A stretch of DNA of 64,000 bases from Novosphingobium ovatum (lineage in GTDB: Bacteria > Pseudomonadota > Alphaproteobacteria > Sphingomonadales > Sphingomonadaceae). How positions within the stretch are numbered: the first letter of the stretch is position 1; each line of letters starts with the position of its first letter. The stretch is from positions 1-64,000 of the forward strand of contig NZ_JAAAPO010000003.1 of NCBI RefSeq assembly GCF_009909235.1, read 5' to 3'. The notes beneath the pieces are model-generated. The model saw nothing but the letters and a program-made list of their open reading frames with translations, was not told the origin of the DNA and made no database searches. The translations under genes and the position numbers were made by a program. This document shows positions 43,894 through 54,122 of this stretch, piece by piece.

Positions 43894-45282
43894 TCATGCC
43901 GTGGAGCCCAGCCCCCGCGCCACGCGCGCCAGGTCATCGGCAAAGCGTTGCTGTTCGGCGGCGCGGGCGGCGCCCTCCAGCCGCAAGAGATGCGCCGGAT
44001 GGGCGGTGATCCACAGCGTTGCGCCATCGGGCAAGGGTATGGGCTGCCCGCGCTCGGCCATGATATTGGGCGTGCGGCCCAGAATGGCGCGCGCCGCGCT
44101 GGCCCCCAGCGCCAGAATGTGCCGGGGGCGCACCATCGCCCGCTCTGCCTCCAGCCACCAGCGGCAATGGTCGATTTCCGCCGGAGAAGGGGTCTGGTGC
44201 AACCGGCCCTTGGGGCTGGGCGTGTGTTTGAAATGGCGCACGGCATTGGTGATGCGGGCGGCGGCGCGGTCGATCCCGGCCTGTGCCAGGGCGGCGTTCA
44301 ACACCGCGCCCGCCGGGCCGACAAAGGGGCGGCCCGCGCGCTCCTCGTGGTCGCCGGGCTGTTCCCCCACGATCATCAGCGCGGCGTCGGCCGGGCCTTC
44401 GCCCATCACCGCGCGCGTGCCATTCGCGCCGATCGGGCAGCGGCGGCAGGTGGCGACCGCCTGCGCCAGATCATCCAGCGTTTGCGGCGCGGGCGGCGCG
44501 GCGCTGGACGCGCTGGCATCGATCATCGCCGCCTCACGCGCCTGCGCCCCCGCGATCAGTTCGGGAATGGCGCGCGCCTCGGGCAGGTTGTGCCAATATT
44601 TGCGCGGCATTTCGCGCAGCATCGCGCCGGTTTTCAACCGCGCCGGGTTGAAGATCGCCCGGTAGTAGCTGGTCCACAGCGCCTCGGTCGGGTCGTCCTG
44701 CGCGGCATCATCGGGGCTGGCGGGCGGCCCTTCCATCAGTCGCCCCTCCAGCCAGTGCAGCGACAGGCGCGGCGTCAGGATCGACCACGGCTGGCTGGCG
44801 AAACGGTCGATGAAAAAGCGGGCATTGGCGCGTTCGATCGCGTGATCGGGTTCGAACCACGCGACATAGCGCGCGTCGATCAGGCGGAACCGGACAAAGG
44901 CGCGCATTTTGTGAATGTCGCGCCGCACCGCCTGTGCCAGACGGGCGGCGGCGCGGACATCGGCATCGGCCGCGTCCTGCATCAGGCGGGGCGCGCGCTG
45001 CATCCGCCACAACAGGCGATACAGCAGCCCCAGCCGTTCAGGCGCGCGGTGCATCAGCGCGCTGCGCGCCAGATCCAGAAAACCGACATTGGCCCGCACC
45101 CGGTGCAGCGCCGCATCGGACGCAAGCGGCAGCGGCGTGTCGGGCGTGGCGAACAGATCGGCGGGCGCGTCGCCATCGGTCCATACCACGCCATCGGGCG
45201 CGACCCCGGCCGCCACCAGATGCCGCGCCATCTCGCGCCAGCCGTCAAAATCCTCATGCACGGCCTGCCGCGCGGTGATCAC
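43894..45282 (-). CDS. DUF4130-UdgX fusion, uracil-DNA-binding protein
   Basis: A 462-residue fusion. The N-terminal part (to about residue 240) is DUF4130 with FLDLARSALMHRA and the ARYVAWFEPDH segment. The C-terminal part (about 265-462) is a UdgX-type uracil-DNA glycosylase domain with GEQPGDHEE (306-314), NAVRHFKHTPSPKGRLH (346-362) and the AHPAHLLRL motif. H362 corresponds to the histidine by which UdgX forms a covalent bond to uracil-containing DNA. The basic loop is KGRLH rather than the usual KRRIH. Only three cysteines are visible as Fe-S ligand candidates (C279, C282, C373). GTG start with GGAG upstream; overlaps the radical SAM gene by 4 bp. Confidence 0.9.
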   Translation of the reverse strand: MITARQAVHEDFDGWREMARHLVAAGVAPDGVVWTDGDAPADLFATPDTPLPLASDAALHRVRANVGFLDLARSALMHRAPERLGLLYRLLWRMQRAPRLMQDAADADVRAAARLAQAVRRDIHKMRAFVRFRLIDARYVAWFEPDHAIERANARFFIDRFASQPWSILTPRLSLHWLEGRLMEGPPASPDDAAQDDPTEALWTSYYRAIFNPARLKTGAMLREMPRKYWHNLPEARAIPELIAGAQAREAAMIDASASSAAPPAPQTLDDLAQAVATCRRCPIGANGTRAVMGEGPADAALMIVGEQPGDHEERAGRPFVGPAGAVLNAALAQAGIDRAAARITNAVRHFKHTPSPKGRLHQTPSPAEIDHCRWWLEAERAMVRPRHILALGASAARAILGRTPNIMAERGQPIPLPDGATLWITAHPAHLLRLEGAARAAEQQRFADDLARVARGLGSTA

Positions 45283-46553
45283 GCAAACAGCTCCAACTGG
45301 CGCGGGGGCGGGGTCAGGCGGGCGCGCAGATCGGCGGCATCGATCAGCGCCGTTGGCCGCCAGTCCGCCGTGACCAGAAACGGCCGCAGCTTTTTGATCG
45401 AGACCGTCAGCCGCCCGACATCGGCCAGCGTCAGCCGCCTTTGCCGCCGCGCGTTCAGGATTGCCTGCACCGCGCGCAGCCCCAGCCCCGGCACGCGCAA
45501 CAGCATCTCCTTGGGCGCGCGGTTGACATCCACCGGAAATTGTTCACGAAAACGCAGCGCCCATGCCAGTTTGGGGTCGATCTCCAGCGGCAACATGCCC
45601 GATTCATCGGCGGCCTGCCGCACCTCTTCGGGCGCATAGCCATAGAACCGCATCAGCCAGTCGGACTGATACAGCCGGTGTTCGCGCATCAGGGGCGGGC
45701 GTTGCAGCGGCAGCACCGCGCTGGCCTGTGGGATGGGGCTGAAGGCGGAATAATACACCCGGCGCAGGCCATAGTCGCCATACAGCCCGGCGGCGCGGGT
45801 GATGATCTGGCTGTCGCTGGCCGCGTCCGCCCCCACGATCATCTGTGTCGATTGCCCACCGGGTGCAAAGCGCGGGGCGGATTTGAACCGCCGTTTGGCG
45901 TCGCGCGCATCGGTGATGGCGTCGGCCAATTGGCCCATCGCGTCCGCGATCTGGCCCGCGTTCTTGTCCGGGGCCAGCCGGAACAGCCCGTCATCTGTCG
46001 GCAATTCCACATTGATCGAAACGCGATCGGCCCACAATCCCGCCCGCGCCACCAGTTCGGGCTCGGCCTCTGGAATGGTTTTCAGGTGGATGTAACCGGC
46101 AAAACCGTGCTCCTGCCGCAGCTTGCGGGCGACCTCGATCAACTGTTCCATCGTCGCGCTGGACGATTTGCGGATACCCGAGGACAGGAACAACCCTTCG
46201 ATATAATTGCGCCGATAGAAGGCCAGCGTCAGCTCGACCACCTCGTCCGGGGTAAAGGCGGCACGCGGGCCATTGGCGCTCTTCCGGTTAACGCAATAGT
46301 GGCAGTCAAAGATGCAGTGGTTGGTCAGCAGCAGCTTGAGCAGGCTGATGCAGCGCCCGTCGGGGGCATAGGCGTGGCAGATCCCCATGCCGGTGGTTGA
46401 ACCCAGCCCTTTGCCATCGCGGCTGTTGCGGCGGGTGGTGCCCGACGATGCGCAGGAGGCGTCATATTTTGCAGCATCAGCCAAAATGGCCAATCGTTCC
46501 ATTACGTTGGCGCGGCGGGTCAGGGCGGGGGCGGCAGATTCTGTGGCGGGCAT
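45279..46553 (-). CDS. Putative DNA modification/repair radical SAM protein
   Basis: A 424-residue radical SAM protein. The Fe-S cysteines are C80, C84 and C87 in TNHCIFDCHYCVNRKS. Downstream are SGIRKSSSATMEQL, YIHLKTIPEAEPEL and GGQSTQMIVGADAASD. A C-terminal helix-hairpin-helix (VPGLGLRAVQAILNARR) suggests DNA binding. This family is conserved beside UdgX-DUF4130 genes and is named after that association. The chemistry is not established. AAGGA just before the ATG at 46553 supports the start. It is first in the two-gene operon and divergent from the AcoR-like regulator. Confidence 0.9.
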   Translation of the reverse strand: MPATESAAPALTRRANVMERLAILADAAKYDASCASSGTTRRNSRDGKGLGSTTGMGICHAYAPDGRCISLLKLLLTNHCIFDCHYCVNRKSANGPRAAFTPDEVVELTLAFYRRNYIEGLFLSSGIRKSSSATMEQLIEVARKLRQEHGFAGYIHLKTIPEAEPELVARAGLWADRVSINVELPTDDGLFRLAPDKNAGQIADAMGQLADAITDARDAKRRFKSAPRFAPGGQSTQMIVGADAASDSQIITRAAGLYGDYGLRRVYYSAFSPIPQASAVLPLQRPPLMREHRLYQSDWLMRFYGYAPEEVRQAADESGMLPLEIDPKLAWALRFREQFPVDVNRAPKEMLLRVPGLGLRAVQAILNARRQRRLTLADVGRLTVSIKKLRPFLVTADWRPTALIDAADLRARLTPPPRQLELFA

Positions 46554-46691
46554 TTGTTCCTTATACGTTCCGAAAAACCGCCTCGCAACCCGCCCCATCG
46601 GACAGGGGCAGAGTCCCATTTTTGCACCAGTTGCGCCAATGTTGCCGTGCAGCGAATTGCTAATGGCGATAATCGTGGTATCGTCATTCCC

Positions 46692-46706
46692 GTTAGAAAA
46701 GCTAAC
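46692..46706. promoter_or_regulatory. Small inverted repeat upstream of the AcoR-like gene
   Basis: GTTAG AAAAG CTAAC is a perfect 5-bp inverted repeat with a 5-base spacer, in the 206-base gap between the divergent radical SAM and regulator genes. Its location suits an operator or promoter-proximal site, but the length is modest and chance is possible. Confidence 0.25.
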
Positions 46707-46759
46707 AGATGCTGCGCAGCATAAGTTGCACAGTCGGGTTGCGGATGAGGATACAGGTC

Positions 46760-47716
46760 ATGTCGGGCAACAGGGTTCGGCACAGCGATCATGTTTTGAA
46801 AACGATTCAATCGGATCGCGCCGCGGCACAGTCTGCTGTGGCGGCGTCGTGGTGTCGTTCGGCCTATCGCCACGGGCTGGACCCGGCCACCCACCGCCGC
46901 CGTGACCGAGTCGAAAACACCGGCCTGATCGAGCGGCGGCAGGCCAATGAGACGCTGTTGGCGGCGGCCAATCCGGTGCTGGACAATCTGTTCAACAATG
47001 TCGGGCGCAGCGGATGCTGTGTGATCCTGTCCGATATCGATGGCATTGTGCTGGAATCGCGCGCCACAGCGGGCGAACGCGCGCTGTTTGACGCGATGGG
47101 GCTGGCCGCTGGCGCGGAATGGAGCGAGCAGGCCGAGGGCACCAATGGCATCGGCACCTGCCTGATCGAGGGGCGACCGGTCGCGATTCTGCGGCACGAG
47201 CATTTCTCCAGCCGCAATGTCGACATTTCCTGCATGGACGCGCCGGTGTTTGGCCCGGACGGGCGGCTGGTGGCGGCGCTGGATGTTTCGACCGGGCGGC
47301 CTGAACATGGGTCGGAACTGGCGGGGATGATTCTGGCGCTGGTGCAGGACGCGGCCCGCCAGATCGAGCGCGACTATTTCTGCCAGCATTACGCGCAGGC
47401 GCGTATCGTTTATGCGGGCGATGAAAAGACCGCCGGTTCCGCGCTATTGGCGGTGGACAAGGACGATTTGGTGATCGGCGCCACCCGCGCCGCCCGCGCA
47501 CGCTATGGACTGGGGATGAGCGGGCTGACCGCCCCGCGCCCGCTGGGTGATGTGATGGGCATGGCCGATCCGGTGGGGCTGGACGCGCATGAGGCCAAGG
47601 CATTGCGGCAGGCGCTGGCGCGGTGCGATGGCAATGTTTCGGCCGCGGCGCGCGAATTGGGCATTGGCCGGGCCACGATGTATCGCCGGATGGAACGCCT
47701 TGGCCTGCTCGGTTGA
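46760..47716 (+). CDS. AcoR-like GAF/Fis-HTH regulator without AAA+ domain
   Basis: A 318-residue regulator with the N-terminal AcoR-type GAF region (SWCRSAYRHGLDPATHRRR, then WSEQAEGTNGIGTCLIEGRPVAILRHEHF). A C-terminal Fis-type helix-turn-helix (CDGNVSAAARELGIGRATMYRRMERLGLL) follows. Between them there is no room for the roughly 240-residue AAA+ sigma-54-activation domain of AcoR and no Walker A motif, so it should act on a sigma-70 promoter. The start at 46760 has AGGA 8 bases upstream. It precedes an acetaldehyde dehydrogenase gene, the classic AcoR target, with a perfect dyad in between. Confidence 0.85.
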   Translation: MSGNRVRHSDHVLKTIQSDRAAAQSAVAASWCRSAYRHGLDPATHRRRDRVENTGLIERRQANETLLAAANPVLDNLFNNVGRSGCCVILSDIDGIVLESRATAGERALFDAMGLAAGAEWSEQAEGTNGIGTCLIEGRPVAILRHEHFSSRNVDISCMDAPVFGPDGRLVAALDVSTGRPEHGSELAGMILALVQDAARQIERDYFCQHYAQARIVYAGDEKTAGSALLAVDKDDLVIGATRAARARYGLGMSGLTAPRPLGDVMGMADPVGLDAHEAKALRQALARCDGNVSAAARELGIGRATMYRRMERLGLLG

Positions 47717-47787
47717 CCGGCCACTCTCCTTGCCTTTGGGCGTGATCGGCCCTGCCTTGCGCCTGGCCCACGCATTTTGCCCTAAAC

Positions 47788-47807
47788 CTGTCTCACGGGT
47801 GAGACAG
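47788..47807. promoter_or_regulatory. Perfect 20-bp dyad, candidate AcoR-like operator
   Basis: CTGTCTCAC GG GTGAGACAG is a perfect 9+2+9 inverted repeat, 117 bases upstream of the aldehyde dehydrogenase start and 71 bases after the regulator stop. The TGT...ACA frame resembles upstream activator sites of AcoR-type regulators. No correctly spaced sigma-54 promoter is visible next to it. Confidence 0.65.
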
Positions 47808-47923
47808 CCCGGCCCCTGCCACCCCGCCGCCCCCCTGTTCTCTGCCGCGATTCGCGCCAATCCTGTGTGTGCGAGCCAAGGACGACACAGTCCCATGGCC
47901 ATGCATATGAGAGGACGCTGAAC

Positions 47924-49444
<1,521 letters not shown>

Positions 49445-49763
49445 GTTAACGGGGAGGGGGCCAAGGCGCTCTTCCTGACATAGGACGCACAGCTTTGGGG
49501 TCGGACAAGTCCAACCGGCTCCAAAGGGCGCCCGGCGCGGGAGGCACACCCTGCCACCTCTCCAACACCCGCGTCGGGCGTTTCCATACTGATGGAATCG
49601 TTCGATCCGCGTTCTCGATATTGTGAACCAATAATGTGGGTGCCCTATGCGGCATTACACAAGTTCACACGGAAGGACGCGAAACATCTAAAGATTACAT
49701 AACCAGAAACTTGCGCCGCCCCTGCAACAGGGAAGGGGGTGTCGCGCCTTGAGGGGATCGCAC
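49445..49763 (+). other. Structured intergenic region before the TorF porin
   Basis: About 320 bases without a credible gene. Three consecutive hairpins can be drawn in the first half: 49493-49526 (12 bp), roughly 49541-49563 (GAGGCA with TGCC A CCTC), and a short CCCG CGT CGGG at about 49567-49577. The second half holds a distant inverted repeat, TGTGAAC (49622-49628) and GTTCACA (49663-49669). The porin promoter must lie here. Confidence 0.4.
49493..49526 (+). other. 12-bp hairpin, possible RNA element
   Basis: CTTTGGGGTCGG (49493-49504) pairs along its whole length with CCGGCTCCAAAG (49515-49526), including two G:T pairs, around a 10-base loop. It begins 49 bases after the exaC stop. There is no T-run, so it may be part of a small RNA or of the exaC 3' end. 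Confidence 0.45.
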
Positions 49764-50471
49764 ATGAAAAAGCACATGCATTCGGGCCTGCTGGCCTCTG
49801 TTCTGACCGTTGCCGCGCTGTTGGCCGCGCCCGCCGCCGCCCATGCCGAAGACGCCGCCAAGTCCAGCCCGGTCAAGGTGGGCGTGACGCTGACGGGCGC
49901 CACCGATTACGTCTGGCGCGGCGCCAGCCAGTCGAACGGCGATCCGGCGGTGTTTGCCGCGGTGAATGTCTCGATGGGCGGGTTCTATGCTGGCGCCGGC
50001 ACCGAAAACGTCAAGTTCCTGGGCATCAATCAGGAATATGATCTGTGGGCTGGCTATGTGCTGGACCTCAAGGCGGCCAAGCTGGACGTGGGCGTGGTGC
50101 GCTATGGCTATGTCAATTCGCCGATCAACATCGACACGGTCGAGGTCAAGGGCCAGCTGTCGGGCAACATCGGCAAGGTTGGTGCCCATGCCGCGATCTA
50201 TTACACCGGCAATTACTTCGGTTCGCACAAGAACGCTGTCTATACCGAGGTCGGCGCTTCGGTTCCGGTGATGGCAAAGCTGTCGGCATCGGCGGTGTTT
50301 GGCCATCAGCAGATCAGCGGCGGTGGCGGCTACAACACGTGGAATGTCGGCGCGTCCTATGCCCTGATGAAGGGCGTGAGCCTGGATGTGCGTTACCACG
50401 ACACGGATATCAGCCCCTCCGGGTCGCTCACCAAGTCGCGTCTGGTGGCCTCGCTCAGCGTCTCGTTCTGA
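49764..50471 (+). CDS. TorF-family putative porin
   Basis: A 235-residue outer-membrane protein with a signal peptide (cleavage near AAAHA-ED) and the TorF (Gcw_chp) pattern: VKVGVTLTGATDYVWRGASQSNGDPAVFAAVNV directly after the signal, alternating beta strands, and a terminal LSVSF with a final Phe. It forms a small beta barrel. Family members are common in Sphingomonadales, and their transported compounds are unknown. A GAGGGG ribosome site precedes the ATG at 49764. Confidence 0.88.
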   Translation: MKKHMHSGLLASVLTVAALLAAPAAAHAEDAAKSSPVKVGVTLTGATDYVWRGASQSNGDPAVFAAVNVSMGGFYAGAGTENVKFLGINQEYDLWAGYVLDLKAAKLDVGVVRYGYVNSPINIDTVEVKGQLSGNIGKVGAHAAIYYTGNYFGSHKNAVYTEVGASVPVMAKLSASAVFGHQQISGGGGYNTWNVGASYALMKGVSLDVRYHDTDISPSGSLTKSRLVASLSVSF

Positions 50472-50509
50472 TGCGTTGAATGGCCATCGGCGCCATGGTG
50501 CCGAAGGGG

Positions 50510-50543
50510 AAGGGGCGGGCGGCTGTGGCTGACCCGCCCCTTT
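50510..50543. terminator. Bidirectional terminator-like hairpin
   Basis: AAGGGGCGGG (50510-50519) and CCCGCCCCTT (50533-50542) form a perfect 10-bp stem with a 13-base loop followed by a short TTT. It lies between the convergent porin and tlpA genes and can end transcription from both sides. Confidence 0.6.
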
Positions 50544-50557
50544 CATATGGTGTGGGC

Positions 50558-51166
50558 TTACTTGGCCTCGGCCAGCAGGGCGGCGGCGTCCTTGGCTGAC
50601 CAGTCATGCGGGCCGACCATGCGCCATACCTCGTGGCCCTGCGCGTCATATAGCACCGTCATCGGCAGCGTGTTGAACGCCAAAGGCCCGGCCAGCGTGT
50701 TGTCCGGGTCGATCCACTGGCCCAACCGGTTCAACCCCTTGTCCCGCAGGAAAGCCGCGATTTTCGGCCCCACGGCACTGGCGTCACCCATGTCCTGCGC
50801 GATGGTGATCACCTGCGGCCCGCCTGCCTGCCCTGCCAAAGCATCCAGCGTCGGCAGTTCGGCCACACAGGGCGCGCACCATGTCGCCCACAGGTTCAGC
50901 AACACCGGCCGCCCCTTCAGGCTGGTCAGCCCCAGCGACTTGCCCGAGGCATCGGCAAAGGACAGGTCCGGCATCGCCTCGCCCTTGTGGCTGCGGTCGA
51001 TGACGCCCGCCTCGCCGCCCTTGGCCGCCGCATCGGGCGCGCTGCTGGCCGCAGCCGGTGGTTGCGCTTGGCCGCCGCTTTGCCTATCGCAGCCCGCAAC
51101 TCCGGCCATGATCAGGCCACAACCGGCGATTCCAAGGATTTTGCGCGTGAGCGAAGGTGACAACAA
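50558..51166 (-). CDS. tlpA: TlpA-like thiol-disulfide oxidoreductase lipoprotein
   Basis: A 202-residue lipoprotein with a signal peptide ending in the lipobox VAGC (C26) and a thioredoxin-fold domain carrying the active site WCAPC (C97, C100) and the cis-proline region NTLPMTVL. It would reduce disulfides in periplasmic partners, for example during cytochrome c or oxidase assembly. No ATG gives a full signal peptide. TTG at 51166, with GGAG 6 bases upstream, is the best start, and the frame could extend to TTG at 51178. The 5' end therefore overlaps the start of the divergent argH by about 20 bp. Confidence 0.88.
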   Translation of the reverse strand: MLSPSLTRKILGIAGCGLIMAGVAGCDRQSGGQAQPPAAASSAPDAAAKGGEAGVIDRSHKGEAMPDLSFADASGKSLGLTSLKGRPVLLNLWATWCAPCVAELPTLDALAGQAGGPQVITIAQDMGDASAVGPKIAAFLRDKGLNRLGQWIDPDNTLAGPLAFNTLPMTVLYDAQGHEVWRMVGPHDWSAKDAAALLAEAK

Positions 51167-52556
51167 GGGCGGCTCCAATCAGATGTGGGGTGGGCGTTTT
51201 GCCGAAGGGCCAAGCGCCATCATGCGGGAGATAAATGCCTCGATCCCCTTCGACAAGGCACTGTGGCAACAGGACATCCGCGCGTCCAAGGCGCATGTGG
51301 CGATGCTGGGCGCCCAAGGCATTGTTTCGGCACAAGATGCCGCCACGATTGCCAATGGTCTGGACATGGTGGCGGGCGAATATGCCGCCAATGGCGTGCC
51401 GGAAAACTGGGATCTGGAAGACATCCACATGACCACCGAAAGCCGTCTGGCCGAACTGATCGGCCCGGTGGCAGGCCGCCTGCATACCGCGCGCAGCCGC
51501 AACGACCAGGTGGCGACCGATTTCCGCCTGTGGGTGCGTGACGCGATGGATCAGGCGCTGGCCGGGCTGAACGCGTTGCAGGTGGCGCTGGTGACGCGTG
51601 CGGGTGAGCATGTGCATTCCATCATGCCCGGTTTCACCCATCTGCAAACCGCGCAGCCCGTGACGCTGGGCCACCACCTGATGGCCTATTACGAGATGGC
51701 CGCGCGCGATGTCTCGCGCTTTGCCGATGCGCGGGCGCGGGCCAATGTCAGCCCGCTGGGCAGCGCGGCGCTGGCGGGCACGGGCTTTCCGATCGACCGC
51801 TTTGCCACGGCCGCGTCGCTGGATTTTGCCGCGCCCACCCGCAACAGTCTGGATTCGGTGTCGGATCGCGACTTTGCGCTGGATTACCTGATGGCGGCGG
51901 CCCAATGCGCGTTGCACCTTTCGCGTCTGGCCGAAGAGTTCATCATCTGGGCCAGCCAACCCTTTGGTTTTGTGCGCCTGCCCGATGCCCTGTCGACCGG
52001 CAGCAGCATCATGCCGCAGAAAAAGAACCCCGATGCCGCCGAACTGGTGCGCGGCCATGCGGGGCGGATCATTGGCAGCCTGACCAGCCTGATGATCACC
52101 ATGAAGGGCCTGCCGCTGGCCTATTCCAAGGACATGCAGGACGACAAGCCGCCGGTGTTCGAGGCCGCTGGCCTGCTGACGCTGTGCATCGCGGCGATGA
52201 CCGGCATGGTGGAAAGCACGACGTTCCGCACCGATCGCATGCGTCAGGCCGCCGAACTGGGCTATGCCACGGCCACCGATCTGGCCGACTGGCTGGTGCG
52301 TCAGGCCAACATCCCCTTCCGTGAGGCGCATCACATCACTGGCGCTGCGGTAAAACTGGCCGAAAGCAAGGGCGTGGCGCTGGACCAACTCAGCCTTGAC
52401 GAATTGCAGGCGATCGACGCGCGCATCACGGAGGCCGTCTATCCCGCCCTCTCGGTCGAGGCCTCGGTCGCCAGTCGCGCCTCCTATGGCGGGACGGCGC
52501 CATCTCAGGTAGAACAGCGCGTCGCCGAAGCGCGCGCCGCGCTGGGGCTGGAGTAA
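51147..52556 (+). CDS. argH: Argininosuccinate lyase
   Basis: A 469-residue argininosuccinate lyase that releases arginine and fumarate in arginine synthesis. Signatures are [14 protein letters not shown], the catalytic region [35 protein letters not shown] and [19 protein letters not shown] at 51147 is favoured: AAGGA lies 8 bases upstream, and alphaproteobacterial ArgH proteins usually carry a short extension before MWGGRF. ATG at 51183 would lack a close ribosome site. The start overlaps the antisense tlpA start. Confidence 0.94.
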   Translation: MSEGDNKGGSNQMWGGRFAEGPSAIMREINASIPFDKALWQQDIRASKAHVAMLGAQGIVSAQDAATIANGLDMVAGEYAANGVPENWDLEDIHMTTESRLAELIGPVAGRLHTARSRNDQVATDFRLWVRDAMDQALAGLNALQVALVTRAGEHVHSIMPGFTHLQTAQPVTLGHHLMAYYEMAARDVSRFADARARANVSPLGSAALAGTGFPIDRFATAASLDFAAPTRNSLDSVSDRDFALDYLMAAAQCALHLSRLAEEFIIWASQPFGFVRLPDALSTGSSIMPQKKNPDAAELVRGHAGRIIGSLTSLMITMKGLPLAYSKDMQDDKPPVFEAAGLLTLCIAAMTGMVESTTFRTDRMRQAAELGYATATDLADWLVRQANIPFREAHHITGAAVKLAESKGVALDQLSLDELQAIDARITEAVYPALSVEASVASRASYGGTAPSQVEQRVAEARAALGLE

Positions 52557-52564
52557 AGCCTGCC

Positions 52565-52828
52565 ATGACCGTGATTTCCCGCCTGTCGCTGCGCCATTAT
52601 GCCGCCTGTGGCCTGTTGGCCGTGCTGGGCGGGTGCGGATCAATGACCGATCTGAAGCCCAAACCGGGCCATGATCTGCCGCCCGCGCCCTATGGCCGCG
52701 TCTATCGCCCCGGCTCGGGCGAATTGTTGCAACAGGGGACGCAATTGCGCCCCGGCCGCAATGTGGAAACCCACACCCGGTCGGAATCGCGCAACGATGA
52801 CCCCTATGACCTGCCGCCGCAGGACTGA
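52565..52828 (+). CDS. Small lipoprotein between argH and lysA (LptM-like)
   Basis: An 87-residue lipoprotein with a signal peptide ending in LGGC (C24 in CGSMTDLKPKPG) and a Pro-rich, unstructured mature part. Short lipoproteins at this place, between argH and lysA, are common in alphaproteobacteria. They resemble LptM/YifL, which helps LptD maturation in the outer membrane. The match rests on size, lipobox and gene order, not on a conserved domain. It starts 8 bases after the argH stop. Confidence 0.7.
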   Translation: MTVISRLSLRHYAACGLLAVLGGCGSMTDLKPKPGHDLPPAPYGRVYRPGSGELLQQGTQLRPGRNVETHTRSESRNDDPYDLPPQD

Positions 52829-52855
52829 TTTTCCCGTTGAAAGCCTGATTGTCTC

Positions 52856-54115
52856 ATGGACCATTTCGAATACGTCGATGGCGTGCTGCACGCTGAACAG
52901 GTGGCCGTTCCCGCGATTGCGGCGGCGGTTGGCACGCCGGTATATATCTATGCCGAAGCCACGCTGCGCCGCCACGCCCGCGTCTTTGCCGAAGGGCTGG
53001 CCGCCCTGCCCAAAAAGCACATCGCCTTTGCGGTGAAATCGAACCCCAATCTGGCGGTGCTGCGGGTGCTGGCGTCCGAGGGCTATGGCGCGGATGTGGT
53101 GTCTCAGGGCGAGATGGAGCGGGCGCTGGCGGCGGGCATGCCGGCGGCCGATATCGTGTTTTCGGGCGTGGGCAAGACGCGCGCCGAACTGACCGCGGCA
53201 CTGCGCGCGGGCATCGGCCAGTTCAATCTGGAGTCCGAGGAGGAAGGCGTCGAACTGGCTGAAATCGCGGCGCAAATGGGCGTGTCCGCGCCCGCCGTGC
53301 TGCGCGTCAATCCCGATGTCGACGCCAAGACGCATGAGAAGATCTCGACCGGCAAGGCCGAGAACAAGTTTGGCGTGGCGCTGGACCAGACGCCTGCGAT
53401 GTATGCGCGACTGGCGGCGTTGCCGGGGCTGGATCTGCGCGGCATTGCCTGCCACATCGGCAGCCAGATCACCGATCTGGAGCCTTCGCGTCAGGCCTTT
53501 ATTCGTATGGGTGAGCTGTTGGCGGTCCTGCGCGCGGCGGGGCATGTGGTCAGCCATGTCGATCTGGGCGGCGGCTTGGGCGTGCCCTATCGCATGGGCG
53601 AAACGCTGCCGGGGCCGGCCGAATATGGCGCGATGGTGGCTGCTGTCACCGCCGGTTGGGATGTCACGCTGATGTTCGAACCGGGGCGCGTAATTACCGG
53701 AAATTCGGGCATTTTGGTGACCGAAGTGGTGCGTGTGAAGGCGGCTGAGCCCTATCCCTTTGTCGTGGTGGACGCAGCGATGAACGATCTGGTGCGCCCG
53801 GCGATGTATGATGCGTGGCACGATTTCGTCGCCGTGGCCCCCACGGGCGCCACCATGACCGCCACGGTTGTCGGCCCGATCTGCGAAAGCAGCGACACCT
53901 TTGCCAAGCGGCGCGAGATTGACGTGGTAAAACAAGGCGATCTGGCCGCGTTCCGCACCGCCGGGGCCTATGGCGCGACCATGGCCAACACCTATAACAG
54001 CCGCCCCTTGGTGCCCGAAGTGATGGTGAACGGCGATCAGTGGGCGATTGTCGCCAACCGGATCGAGCCTGCCACCATTCTGGCGGCGGAGCAGGTTCCG
54101 GCCTGGTTAAAGTAA
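52856..54115 (+). CDS. lysA: Diaminopimelate decarboxylase
   Basis: A 419-residue PLP enzyme making L-lysine from meso-diaminopimelate. The PLP lysine is K61 in IAFAVKSNPN. Other signatures are VRVNPDVDAKTHEKISTG, HIGSQITDLEP, the phosphate-binding HVDLGGGLGVPY, FEPGRVITGNSG, and the active-site cysteine in GPICESSDTFAKRR. Length and motifs are complete. It follows the small lipoprotein by 27 bases and precedes the siroheme gene by 7. Confidence 0.96.
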   Translation: MDHFEYVDGVLHAEQVAVPAIAAAVGTPVYIYAEATLRRHARVFAEGLAALPKKHIAFAVKSNPNLAVLRVLASEGYGADVVSQGEMERALAAGMPAADIVFSGVGKTRAELTAALRAGIGQFNLESEEEGVELAEIAAQMGVSAPAVLRVNPDVDAKTHEKISTGKAENKFGVALDQTPAMYARLAALPGLDLRGIACHIGSQITDLEPSRQAFIRMGELLAVLRAAGHVVSHVDLGGGLGVPYRMGETLPGPAEYGAMVAAVTAGWDVTLMFEPGRVITGNSGILVTEVVRVKAAEPYPFVVVDAAMNDLVRPAMYDAWHDFVAVAPTGATMTATVVGPICESSDTFAKRREIDVVKQGDLAAFRTAGAYGATMANTYNSRPLVPEVMVNGDQWAIVANRIEPATILAAEQVPAWLK

Positions 54116-54122
54116 CCGAGGC

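Noticed and set aside
47766..47782. Possible sigma-54 promoter (TGGCCC...TTGC) upstream of exaC
   Set aside because: The GG and GC elements are 12 rather than 10 bases apart, it lies upstream of the dyad, and the regulator has no sigma-54 activation domain.
49545..49655. Minus-strand stretch beginning GGAGAGGTGGCAG looked like the 5' end of a serine tRNA
   Set aside because: The similarity ends after about 13 bases. No anticodon arm, no GGTTCGAATCC-type T arm and no closing acceptor stem could be found.
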